12,000 nt of DNA from an uncultured Oscillospiraceae bacterium. Lineage in GTDB: Bacteria > Bacillota_A > Clostridia > Oscillospirales > Acutalibacteraceae. The notes under the pieces were generated by a model. The model made no database searches. It was not told where the DNA came from and was given only the letters and a program-made list of their open reading frames with translations. Each line of letters starts with the position of its first letter. Positions within the stretch are counted from its first letter, which is position 1. A program made the translations under genes and the position numbers. The DNA lies in assembly GCA_910587995.1 (NCBI GenBank), contig CAJUNS010000043.1, positions 1 through 12,000 of the forward strand, given 5' to 3'. Positions 6,403-12,000 of the stretch are shown here, piece by piece.

Positions 6403-7194
6403 ATGAAAGAATATACCGATATTTACGATTCCCACGCCCACTATGACAGCACCGCCTTTGACGGAGACCGGGCCCGCCTGCTGGAGGAGGACCTGCCTCT
6501 GAACCGGGTGCGCTGCGTCATCAATATGGGCACACGCATCCGCAGCTGCGCGGCTTCCATTGGGCTGGCTGGGTGCAACCCCTACTTTTTCGCCGGGGTG
6601 GGGATCCATCCCAGCGAAATTGACGAAGAACTGCCCGAGAACTGGCTGGACTGCCTCCGCCAATGGCTGGAGGAGCCCAAGGTGGTGGCCATCGGGGAGA
6701 TTGGCCTGGACTACTACTGGAAGGACAACGCCCCCCGGGAACGGCAGATGGAGGTCTTTGCCGCCCAGCTTCAGCTGGCAAAGGAGACCGGCTACCCGGT
6801 GTGCGTCCACGACCGGGAGAGCCACGCGGATGTGCTGGCTCTTTTAAAGGAATACCGGCCCCAGGGGGTGGTGCATTGCTTTTCCGGATCGGCGGAAATG
6901 GCCCGGGAAATTGCGGACCTGGGCATGTACATTGGAATAGGGGGAGCGGTGACCTTCAAAAACGCCCGGAAAATTCTGGATGTGGCCCGGCAGGTCCCCT
7001 TGGACCGGCTGCTGCTGGAAACCGACGCCCCCTATATGACCCCCGAGCCCTACCGGGGCAAGCGAAACGACTCATCCCTCATCCCCTATACCGCCGCGCG
7101 GATTGGGGAGCTGCGGGGAGAAAGCGCCCGGACGGTGTTGGAAGCCTCCAACGCCAACATCCGCAGGCTGTTCCGCCTGGACGGCCTGCTTTGA
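6403..7194 (+). CDS. tatD: TatD-family metal-dependent hydrolase / DNase
   Basis: This 263-residue protein belongs to the TatD family of amidohydrolase-fold, metal-dependent nucleases, known for 3'-5' exonuclease activity on DNA. The metal ligands are all visible: H11 and H13 in DSHAHYD, E99 in IGEIGLDY, H136 in VHDRE, H158 in VHCFSG and D208 in ETDAPY. The length is normal. AGAAAGGAGG (6381-6390) precedes the ATG at 12 bases, slightly long but the only credible site. The gene directly follows metG, as in Bacillus and many Firmicutes (metS-yabD order), and is followed by the radical SAM gene whose family is named for this neighbourhood. Confidence 0.96.
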   Translation: MKEYTDIYDSHAHYDSTAFDGDRARLLEEDLPLNRVRCVINMGTRIRSCAASIGLAGCNPYFFAGVGIHPSEIDEELPENWLDCLRQWLEEPKVVAIGEIGLDYYWKDNAPRERQMEVFAAQLQLAKETGYPVCVHDRESHADVLALLKEYRPQGVVHCFSGSAEMAREIADLGMYIGIGGAVTFKNARKILDVARQVPLDRLLLETDAPYMTPEPYRGKRNDSSLIPYTAARIGELRGESARTVLEASNANIRRLFRLDGLL

Positions 7195-7256
7195 GCCGGG
7201 AACCGAAGAAACGCGCCGCCAAGAGCATCCGGCGCAGTTAAGGGAGAAATTAAGCC

Positions 7257-7901
7257 ATGGAACACCAGATGAACGGACAGAGCCTTCTGTACGGGGCCAG
7301 CGCCCTTTATGAATACGGCGGCAATCTGTACGTCAACATGACCAACCAATGCCCCAACCGCTGCCAGTTCTGCCTGCGCCAAAACAGCTCTGGCAGCCTG
7401 TATGCCAACAACCTGTGGTATCAGGGCGGCGAGCCCAGCAAGGAGGAATTTTGGGACCAGCTGCAGCGCCGGGATCTAAACCGGTACCCGGAGATCGTCT
7501 TTTGCGGCTATGGCGAACCCGCCTGCCGCTGGGACGACATGATGTGGCTCTGCGACCGCATTCGCGGGCAGGGCTCCCACTTCATCCGCGTCAACACCAA
7601 CGGCCTGGCCAACCTGATTACCGGCCGCAACGCCGCCCTGGAGCTGGACAGCCGGGTGGACGCGGTCTCCATCAGCCTAAACGCCAGCACGCCAGAGGGC
7701 TATAACGCTATCTGCCACAGCAGCTTCGGTCTGGAGGCTCTGCCAGCCATTTTGCGCTTTACCGCCACCGCTGTGTTTAACGTGCCCCATGTGCGCATGA
7801 CGGTGGTGAGCACCATGCCCAAGGCCGAGCAGGACGCCTGCCGCCAGCTGGCGGAAAGCGTGGGCGCGGATTTCTTTGTGCGGGAATATATTCCACAATA
7901 G
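7257..7901 (+). CDS. TatD-linked radical SAM protein
   Basis: This 214-residue protein has the radical SAM cluster motif CX3CX2C at C32, C36 and C39 (NQCPNRCQFC). The glycine-rich SAM-binding motif is GYGEP at 84-88 and a conserved VNTNG strand lies at 112-116. It is a compact enzyme with only the core barrel and no SPASM or second cluster domain. It matches what I know of the small radical SAM family found next to tatD in Firmicutes; its substrate is not known. AGGGAG (7241-7246) lies 10 bases before the ATG, and tatD ends 62 bases upstream on the same strand. Expected chemistry is reductive cleavage of SAM by a 4Fe-4S cluster; a role in tRNA or peptide modification would be a guess. Confidence 0.9.
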   Translation: MEHQMNGQSLLYGASALYEYGGNLYVNMTNQCPNRCQFCLRQNSSGSLYANNLWYQGGEPSKEEFWDQLQRRDLNRYPEIVFCGYGEPACRWDDMMWLCDRIRGQGSHFIRVNTNGLANLITGRNAALELDSRVDAVSISLNASTPEGYNAICHSSFGLEALPAILRFTATAVFNVPHVRMTVVSTMPKAEQDACRQLAESVGADFFVREYIPQ

Positions 7902-7951
7902 AGGCCATGCTAAACTTGTCGCCGGTTTCCCGGCGGGAAGGAAGTGGTTTC

Positions 7952-8137
7952 ATGAGCTGGCTCCGGCTTATGCTCCTGGCGGCGCTGGCCCTTTTGCTGG
8001 CTGGCTGCTCTGCCGCCACCAGCGGACCCGCTCTAAATTCCGAACTGGGCGGACTGCGGGAAGTTCATAGCATTGTAAGCGGAAAAGCGCTGCCAGAGGA
8101 AGCCAGGGCGGCGCTTTTCCTTGCGGCTGCGGATTGA
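7952..8137 (+). CDS. Tiny predicted lipoprotein, unknown function
   Basis: This 61-residue protein starts MSWLRLMLLAALALLLAGCS: a short signal peptide with one Arg and a lipobox LLAG/C at C19. The mature part would be about 43 residues, hydrophilic, ending in an Ala-rich helix. The start at 7952 is preferred over ATG 7907 because AAGGA (7938-7942) lies 9 bases before it and it puts the signal peptide at the very N-terminus. The 7907 start has its only SD-like bases 2 nucleotides away. It follows the radical SAM gene by 50 bases and may be the last gene of the metG unit. Function is unknown; surface display is inferred from the lipobox. Confidence 0.6.
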   Translation: MSWLRLMLLAALALLLAGCSAATSGPALNSELGGLREVHSIVSGKALPEEARAALFLAAAD

Positions 8138-8219
8138 AGCGGGCTGGCCACATAGTCCCTGTTTTTGTCCGGGTCCGTCCCTTTTCTCTGGCTCTCCTCC
8201 ACTTTTCCCCTTATTCTAC

Positions 8220-8248
8220 TTGACTTGACGGAAAGTCTGGGATATCAT
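8220..8248 (+). promoter_or_regulatory. Sigma-A promoter of the sigma-H-like gene
   Basis: TTGACT (8220-8225), a 17-base spacer, TATCAT (8243-8248), each matching five of six consensus bases. The start site would lie near 8255, leaving a leader of under 20 bases that begins within the Shine-Dalgarno stretch. An overlapping alternative is TTGACG (8225-8230) with TTATAA (8248-8253). Confidence 0.7.
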
Positions 8249-8271
8249 TATAAAAAAAGGGGGTGCCGCAA

Positions 8272-8841
8272 ATGCCTGAGGAATATGCCAGCTTTTCCGA
8301 CGCCCAGCTGGCGGACTGCGTCCGTAGCGGCGACCCAGAGGCCTTTGTGGAGCTCAGCTCCCGCTACCTGTGGCTGGTACGGGCCAAGGCCGGCCTGTTC
8401 TCCGGCCCGGCCGCGCCGGAAAAGGAAGATCTGTTTCAAGAGGGCCTACTGGGCCTTTATGCCGCTGCGCTGACTTACCAGCCCGCTGCGGGGGCCAGCT
8501 TCGCCACCTATTCCGGGGTCTGCGTGTATAACCGCATGGTCAGCGCCGCCCGCCGCCACCAAAGCGCGGGAAACCGCCCGCTGAACGAGTCCCTGCCTCT
8601 GGAAAGCGCGGGCGAGGTCCCCATGCCCGCCGGGGGCCCCCAGGACCTGCTGGAGCTGCGGGAGACCTACCGAAGCATGTGGCGGCGTATAAACAGCGTC
8701 TTGACCCATTTGGAACGCCGGGCGCTGGTCCTGCATCTAAGCGGCTGCCGCCGGGAAGAGGTGCCCAAACGGGCGGGCATGCCCTTGAAGACCTTTGACA
8801 ACGCCATGCACCGGGTGCGCCGGAAGCTGCGGAACCGCTAG
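8272..8841 (+). CDS. Sigma-70-family sigma factor, sigma-H-like paralogue
   Basis: This 189-residue protein aligns by eye with sigma-H (Spo0H). Region 1.2/2.1 is FSDAQLADCVRSGDPEAFVEL (about 8-28, described here in part). The core-binding region 2 contains EDLFQEGLLGLY (52-63), then SFATYSGVCVYNRMVSAAR (76-94) and NRPLNESLPL (101-110). A short linker leads to region 4 (LTHLERRALVLHLSG, 144-158) and a helix-turn-helix ending FDNAMHRVRRKLR (175-187). The recognition region differs from sigma-H: the usual SYQEIA-like turn is RREEVPKRAG. It is also shorter than the roughly 218 residues of Bacillus SigH, mostly in the linker, so I read it as a divergent paralogue. AAGGGGGTG (8257-8265) sets ATG 8272. 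It would direct RNA polymerase to a small regulon that cannot be named here. Confidence 0.88.
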   Translation: MPEEYASFSDAQLADCVRSGDPEAFVELSSRYLWLVRAKAGLFSGPAAPEKEDLFQEGLLGLYAAALTYQPAAGASFATYSGVCVYNRMVSAARRHQSAGNRPLNESLPLESAGEVPMPAGGPQDLLELRETYRSMWRRINSVLTHLERRALVLHLSGCRREEVPKRAGMPLKTFDNAMHRVRRKLRNR

Positions 8842-8904
8842 AAGTCCAGCCGGAAAAACGGAAAGGGCCAAGGGGCGGCGCGCCCTTTGGCAAAGGTGAC
8901 GATT

Positions 8905-9252
8905 ATGCGCGAAAAAAGATGGGAAGACCGGACCCTGACCTGCAAGGATTGCGGCCGGAGCTTTTTATTTACAGCCGGAGAGCAAAAATTTTATGCGGCC
9001 AGGGGTTTTGTCAGCCAGCCCCACCGCTGCAAAGAGTGCCGCCGGGGCCATAAATACGCGGGGCAGAGCCAAAAGGCCCTGTACCCCGCTGTGTGCGCGG
9101 CCTGCGGGCGGGAGGCTCGGGTGCCCTTTTTGCCCAGCGCGGACCAAATGGTCTACTGCGGCGACTGCTACGCCCAGATTAAGGCGGAGCGCCGGGAGAT
9201 TGAGCTGGAGGCGCTTCCCAGGGAGGGCGGAGGCCGGAGGGAGGAAGCATAG
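8905..9252 (+). CDS. Double zinc-ribbon protein (zf-trcl type)
   Basis: This 115-residue protein holds two zinc ribbons, each with two CxxC pairs. The first has C13/C16 and C42/C45 and contains the FTAGEQKFYAARGF stretch characteristic of the probable zinc-binding (zf-trcl) domain. The second has C64/C67 and C85/C88 (VYCGDC). A charged tail follows (91-115). ATG 8905 is chosen because AAAGGTG (8892-8898) lies 6 bases before it; an upstream TTG at 8887 adds only six residues. It starts 63 bases after the sigma-factor gene and has no separate promoter that I can see, so the two are probably co-transcribed. Such proteins are common in Clostridia, function unknown; nucleic-acid binding or a regulator of the neighbouring sigma factor are both possible. 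Confidence 0.88.
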   Translation: MREKRWEDRTLTCKDCGRSFLFTAGEQKFYAARGFVSQPHRCKECRRGHKYAGQSQKALYPAVCAACGREARVPFLPSADQMVYCGDCYAQIKAERREIELEALPREGGGRREEA

Positions 9253-9293
9253 GGGCCGGGCTTCTGCTATGGAAAAAATTGTCATACATGCGT

Positions 9294-9336
9294 AAAAATC
9301 CCGATACCCTCTTCTCAGAGGGTACCGGGATTTTTT
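9294..9336. terminator. Bidirectional terminator between zinc-ribbon gene and groL
   Basis: The 16-bp stem pairs 9297-9312 with 9317-9332, with one A-C mismatch (9304/9325) and a TCTC loop. T6 (9331-9336) follows on the plus strand and A5 (9294-9298) supplies a T-run on the minus strand. It lies between two convergent genes and can end both transcripts. Confidence 0.93.
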
Positions 9337-9387
9337 GACGTATTGGAAAGGCGCTGCCTCTTTGGCGTGCGCTATGCGGGACCTATC

Positions 9388-11013
9388 TTAGTACATCCCG
9401 CCCATGTCCGGCGCGGGGGCCGCGGGAGGCGTGGGCTCCTTGATGTCGGCAACCAGAGACTCGGTGGTCAGAATGGTGGCCGCCACAGAGGAGGCGTTCT
9501 GCAGGGCGGAGCGGGTAACCTTGGTGGGGTCCACAATGCCCGCCTCAATCATATCCTGGAACTGGCCGGTGAGGGCGTTGTAGCCATAGCCCACCTTGGC
9601 TTCGTTCTTCAGCTTCTCTACAATCACAGAGCCCTCAATGCCAGCGTTAGCGGCAATCTGGCGTACGGGCTCCTCCAGAGCCTTCAGCACAATGGCCGCG
9701 CCGGTCTTCTCGTCGCCCTGGGCCTCTTCCACATAGGCCTTTACAGCGGGGATGGCGTCAATGAGAGCCGTGCCGCCGCCAGCCACAATGCCCTCTTCCA
9801 CAGCGGCCTTGGTAGCGGCCAGAGCATCCTCAATGCGCAGCTTCTTCTCCTTCATCTCAATCTCAGTGGCAGCGCCCACCTTGATGACAGCCACGCCGCC
9901 GGCCAGCTTGGCCAAGCGCTCCTGGAGCTTCTCCTTGTCGAACTCGCTGGAAGTGGTCTCAATCTGAGAGCGGATCTGGGCAACACGGCCCTGAATGGCG
10001 GAGGAATCGCCGGCGCCGTCCACAATGATGGTGTTCTCCTTGTCTACCTTCACCTGACGGGCGCGGCCCAGCTGGTCCATGGTGGTGTCCTTCAGGTCCA
10101 GGCCCACCTCCTCGCTGATGACCTGGCCGCCGGTCAGGGTGGCGATGTCCACCAGCATCTCTTTGCGGCGGTCGCCAAAGCCGGGGGCCTTGACCGCCAC
10201 GCACACGAAGGTGCCGCGCAGGCGGTTGAGGATCAAAGTGGTCAGGGCCTCGCCCTCAATGTCCTCGGCGATGATCAGCAGCTTCTTGCCGCTCTGGACG
10301 ATCTGCTCCAACAGGGGCAGAATCTCCTGGATATTGGAAATCTTCTTGTCGGTGATGAGGATATAGGGATCGTCCAGCTCGGCCACCATCTTGTCGGTGT
10401 CTGTGGCCATGTAGGGGGTGACGTAGCCCCGGTCGAACATCATGCCCTCCACCACTTCGCTGTAGGTCTCGGCGGTCTTGCTCTCTTCCACGGTGATGAC
10501 CCCGTCGGCGGTGACCTTCTCCATGGCGTCGGCAATCAGCTGGCCGATCTCATCGCTGCTGGAGGAAACGGCGGCTACCCGGGCAATATCCTTGGTGCCG
10601 CTGACCTTCTGGCTGTTCTTCACAATGGCCTCCACAGCGGCGTCGGTGGCCTTCTGCACGCCCCGGCGCAGCACCATGGGGTTGGCCCCGGCGGTGACGT
10701 TCTTCATGCCCTCCCGGACCAGAGCCTGGGCCAGCAGGGTGGCGGTGGTGGTACCATCGCCAGCCACATCGTTGGTTTTGGTGGCGACTTCTTTTACCAG
10801 CTGGGCGCCCATGTTCTCGTAAGCGTCCTCCAGCTCAATCTCCTTGGCGATGGTCACGCCGTCGTTGGTGATCAGGGGCGCGCCGAACTTCTTATCCAGC
10901 ACCACATTGCGGCCCTTGGGGCCCAGGGTAATCTTTACGGTATCCGCCAGCTGGTTTACGCCGCCGAGCAGCGCCTTGCGGGCTTCCTCGCCGTATACAA
11001 TTTTCTTTGCCAT
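9388..11013 (-). CDS. groL: Chaperonin GroEL (60 kDa chaperonin)
   Basis: This 541-residue protein forms the double heptameric ring that folds proteins with GroES and ATP in the cytoplasm. Clear marks are the N-terminal AKKIVYGEEARKALL, KITLGPKGRNVVLDKKFGAP (24-44, given in part), the ATP-binding GDGTTT at 85-90, and the C-terminal catalytic stretch with EEGIVAGGGTAL. The tail ends DMGGMY, with a single GGM unit in place of the long GGM repeats of E. coli. The start at 11013 has AAAGGAC (11025-11031) 11 bases upstream. groS lies 71 bases before it, so the pair forms the usual groESL operon. Heat-shock control is through the CIRCE operator upstream of groS. Confidence 0.99.
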   Translation of the reverse strand: MAKKIVYGEEARKALLGGVNQLADTVKITLGPKGRNVVLDKKFGAPLITNDGVTIAKEIELEDAYENMGAQLVKEVATKTNDVAGDGTTTATLLAQALVREGMKNVTAGANPMVLRRGVQKATDAAVEAIVKNSQKVSGTKDIARVAAVSSSSDEIGQLIADAMEKVTADGVITVEESKTAETYSEVVEGMMFDRGYVTPYMATDTDKMVAELDDPYILITDKKISNIQEILPLLEQIVQSGKKLLIIAEDIEGEALTTLILNRLRGTFVCVAVKAPGFGDRRKEMLVDIATLTGGQVISEEVGLDLKDTTMDQLGRARQVKVDKENTIIVDGAGDSSAIQGRVAQIRSQIETTSSEFDKEKLQERLAKLAGGVAVIKVGAATEIEMKEKKLRIEDALAATKAAVEEGIVAGGGTALIDAIPAVKAYVEEAQGDEKTGAAIVLKALEEPVRQIAANAGIEGSVIVEKLKNEAKVGYGYNALTGQFQDMIEAGIVDPTKVTRSALQNASSVAATILTTESLVADIKEPTPPAAPAPDMGGMY

Positions 11014-11084
11014 AACAGCATCATGTCCTTTCTTATATCGCTTATATTGGTCTTACTCTTGTCTCGTTCTTTTCGCGCCGCCTT

Positions 11085-11369
11085 TTACTCCACCACGGCC
11101 AGAATGTCGCTCTGCTTGACAATGGTGTACTCCTCGCCGTCAATTTTCACCTCGGTGCCGCTGTACTTGGCGGAGATGACCCGGTCGCCCTCCTTGAGGT
11201 ACATCTTAATCTCCTTGCCATCCACTTCGCCGCCGGGGCCTACCGCCACCACACGGGCGATCTGGGGCTTCTCCTGGCTTTTGGCCGCCAGCACAATGCC
11301 GGACTTGGTGGTCTCTTCCGCGTCTTCGGTTTTAATCAGAACTCGGTCCAGAAGGGGCTTTACTTTCAT
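11085..11369 (-). CDS. groS: Co-chaperonin GroES (10 kDa chaperonin)
   Basis: This 94-residue protein is the lid of the GroEL chamber. It starts MKVKPLLDRVLIK and carries the mobile loop EETTKSGIVL (about 18-27) that binds GroEL, then VVAVGPGG and GDRVISAKYSGTEVK. The length is standard. AAGGTG (11377-11382) lies 7 bases before ATG. The frame is open upstream to 11558 but that would run across the leader and into CIRCE, so the short form is right. Confidence 0.99.
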   Translation of the reverse strand: MKVKPLLDRVLIKTEDAEETTKSGIVLAAKSQEKPQIARVVAVGPGGEVDGKEIKMYLKEGDRVISAKYSGTEVKIDGEEYTIVKQSDILAVVE

Positions 11370-11453
11370 AATACAACACCTTGGCCCACTGTTTTTGCAG
11401 GTTCGTACCCTGCGGATAAAAGAGGGGCCGTTCCTTTCTCCCCGTATTGATTC

Positions 11454-11494
11454 CGCTCCACGGGGCGGAGCGAATGCCGCCGGAAAACCGGCGG
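11454..11494 (-). other. Structured part of the groESL leader
   Basis: Two adjacent hairpins lie in the roughly 190-base leader: CGCTCC/GGAGCG (11454-11459 with 11467-11472) and CCGCCGG/CCGGCGG (11477-11483 with 11488-11494) around a 4-base loop. Neither is followed by a T-run, so they are not terminators. They may stabilise the mRNA or mask nothing at all; no known riboswitch is recognised. Confidence 0.45.
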
Positions 11495-11538
11495 AAATAG
11501 AGATAACGGTTCCAGCGCCGGAAAGCCTCCGGCTGGTT

Positions 11539-11565
11539 TTAGCACTCGGCTCTCTCAAGTGCTAA
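11539..11565 (-). promoter_or_regulatory. CIRCE operator (HrcA binding site)
   Basis: TTAGCACTC (11539-11547), a 9-base spacer, AAGTGCTAA (11557-11565). It matches the CIRCE consensus at 17 of 18 arm positions; the one difference is A for G at 11557. It overlaps the expected transcription start of groS, the normal place for repression by HrcA. hrcA itself is not in the window. Confidence 0.95.
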
Positions 11566-11569
11566 CCTT

Positions 11570-11598
11570 ATTTTAGCCGTATGGTCAGGAAAAGTCAA
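11570..11598 (-). promoter_or_regulatory. Sigma-A promoter of groS-groL
   Basis: On the minus strand TTGACT (11598-11593), a 17-base spacer and TAAAAT (11575-11570). The start would fall at about 11563, inside CIRCE. Confidence 0.9.
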
Positions 11599-11672
11599 TA
11601 GGCTTTTTGGATTTTTTTGACTTTTAACAATTCTGTCATAAATTGAGCCGGAAAGGGCCCCAGGCATAGGCG

Positions 11673-11709
11673 AAAGGAGCCCCGGGGCGCGCCCCTGGGA
11701 CTCCTTTTT
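11673..11709. terminator. GC-rich hairpin after the ribbon-helix-helix gene
   Basis: AAAGGAG (11673-11679) pairs with CTCCTTT (11701-11707), continuing through CCC/GGG and GGGG/CCCT after one mismatch, with a 5-base loop. A T5 run (11705-11709) follows on the plus strand, but only TTT on the minus strand. The gene it most likely serves lies on the minus strand just beyond, so termination there may be weak or rely on the stem alone. No plus-strand gene precedes it. Confidence 0.55.
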
Positions 11710-11712
11710 CTT

Positions 11713-11898
11713 TCATGCCTCATCCTCCCTTTTCTTTCCAGCACCCTTGCGTTTGCGCACACATTCCGTCAGCAGAAACTCAATCTGTCCGTTAATGGAC
11801 CGGAAATCGTCCTCCGCCCACTGGGCCAGCTCCTGCCAGAGGCTGGGTGAGATGCGCAGCAAAATCTGCTTTTTCGCCTTATCGTTTTTCTCATCCAT
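11713..11898 (-). CDS. Ribbon-helix-helix (Arc-type) DNA-binding protein
   Basis: This 61-residue protein fits a ribbon-helix-helix fold: a beta strand KQILLRI (10-16), helix A from about 17 to 31 (SPSLWQELAQWAEDD), the turn and helix B from about 34 to 50 (SINGQIEFLLTECVRKR), then a basic tail. Such proteins bind DNA as dimers with the strand in the major groove. GGTGA (11905-11909) lies 6 bases before the ATG. It starts 19 bases after the stop of the upstream partial gene, so they are likely co-transcribed. No toxin gene lies beside it, so a toxin-antitoxin role is not supported. Confidence 0.8.
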   Translation of the reverse strand: MDEKNDKAKKQILLRISPSLWQELAQWAEDDFRSINGQIEFLLTECVRKRKGAGKKREDEA

Positions 11899-11917
11899 TG
11901 GCAGTCACCGTCCAAAT

Positions 11918-12000
11918 TTAATAAATTGACCCGCTGTTGACCACCGGCTGGGCGTCCTTGCTGCCGCAAAGCACCACCAGCAGGTTGCTGACCATTGCGG
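11918..12000 (-). CDS. C-terminal end of a gene cut by the window edge
   Basis: On the minus strand the last 26 full codons before TAA read as a protein end containing SNLLVVLCGSKDAQPVVNSG and finishing SIY. Almost every third codon position is G or C, as in the real genes of the window, and the stop is followed closely by the ribbon-helix-helix gene. The identity cannot be decided from this piece; an internal ATG lies at 11995 but the gene probably continues past 12000. Confidence 0.6.
   Translation of the reverse strand, partial: AMVSNLLVVLCGSKDAQPVVNSGSIY

Noticed and set aside
8862..8888. A terminator between the sigma factor and the zinc-ribbon gene (AAAGGGC/GCCCTTT)
   Set aside because: The stem is 7 bp with a 13-base loop and has no T-run, so co-transcription is more likely.
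11370..11558. A 157-codon version of GroES
   Set aside because: The extra N-terminal part would be translated from the structured leader and begin inside CIRCE; GroES normally has about 94 residues.
9343..11565. A 740-codon open frame on the plus strand opposite groL and groS
   Set aside because: It is the antisense shadow of two certain genes. Its long Leu/Gly/His-rich run follows from GC-rich third positions, and it runs through the bidirectional terminator's far side and CIRCE.
11713..11898. Antitoxin of a toxin-antitoxin pair
   Set aside because: The ribbon-helix-helix fold fits, but no small toxin gene adjoins it downstream, and the upstream partial gene cannot be identified.
1..12000. 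CRISPR arrays, rRNA, tRNA, prophage genes or a complete insertion sequence
   Set aside because: No regularly spaced direct repeats, cloverleaf, transposase or phage structural gene was seen on either strand.

Overview
The window looks like a chromosomal segment of a GC-rich, spore-forming Gram-positive bacterium of the class Clostridia. My best guess is an Oscillospiraceae/Flavonifractor-like gut bacterium, inferred from gene content, Shine-Dalgarno strength and the GC-rich third codon positions; no rRNA or other direct taxonomic marker is present. Most of it is housekeeping or sporulation-type chromosome. I see no CRISPR array, no prophage and no complete insertion sequence.

Layout. (1) 54-2211, plus strand: a FapA/DUF342-family protein followed by a stand-alone CheY-like receiver. 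(2) 2292-2932: a hairpin, a well-formed sigma-A promoter, a small single-pass membrane protein (2446-2715), a 157-bp palindromic element with terminal inverted repeats and TA flanks (2713-2869) sitting exactly on that gene's stop codon, then an intrinsic terminator. (3) 3004-3813, minus strand: a cysteine-rich protein of unknown function with a promoter that resembles mother-cell sporulation promoters. (4) 4126-8137, plus strand: a 34-residue membrane peptide, then metG, tatD, a TatD-linked radical SAM protein and a tiny lipoprotein, probably one transcription unit. (5) 8220-9252, plus strand: a sigma-H-like sigma factor with its own promoter, then a double zinc-ribbon protein, ended by a bidirectional terminator at 9294-9336. 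(6) 9388-11598, minus strand: groS-groL with promoter, CIRCE operator and a long structured leader. (7) 11673-12000, minus strand: a hairpin, a ribbon-helix-helix protein and the last codons of an upstream gene cut by the window edge.

How the parts work together. metG-tatD next to each other is a conserved arrangement in Firmicutes; the radical SAM enzyme belongs to the family found beside tatD, and its substrate is unknown. groESL should be repressed by HrcA through CIRCE. The least explained parts are the palindromic element, the cysteine-rich protein with its sporulation-like promoter, the sigma-H paralogue paired with a zinc-ribbon protein, and the TatD-linked radical SAM protein. I did not find one clearly novel multi-gene defence or biosynthetic system here.
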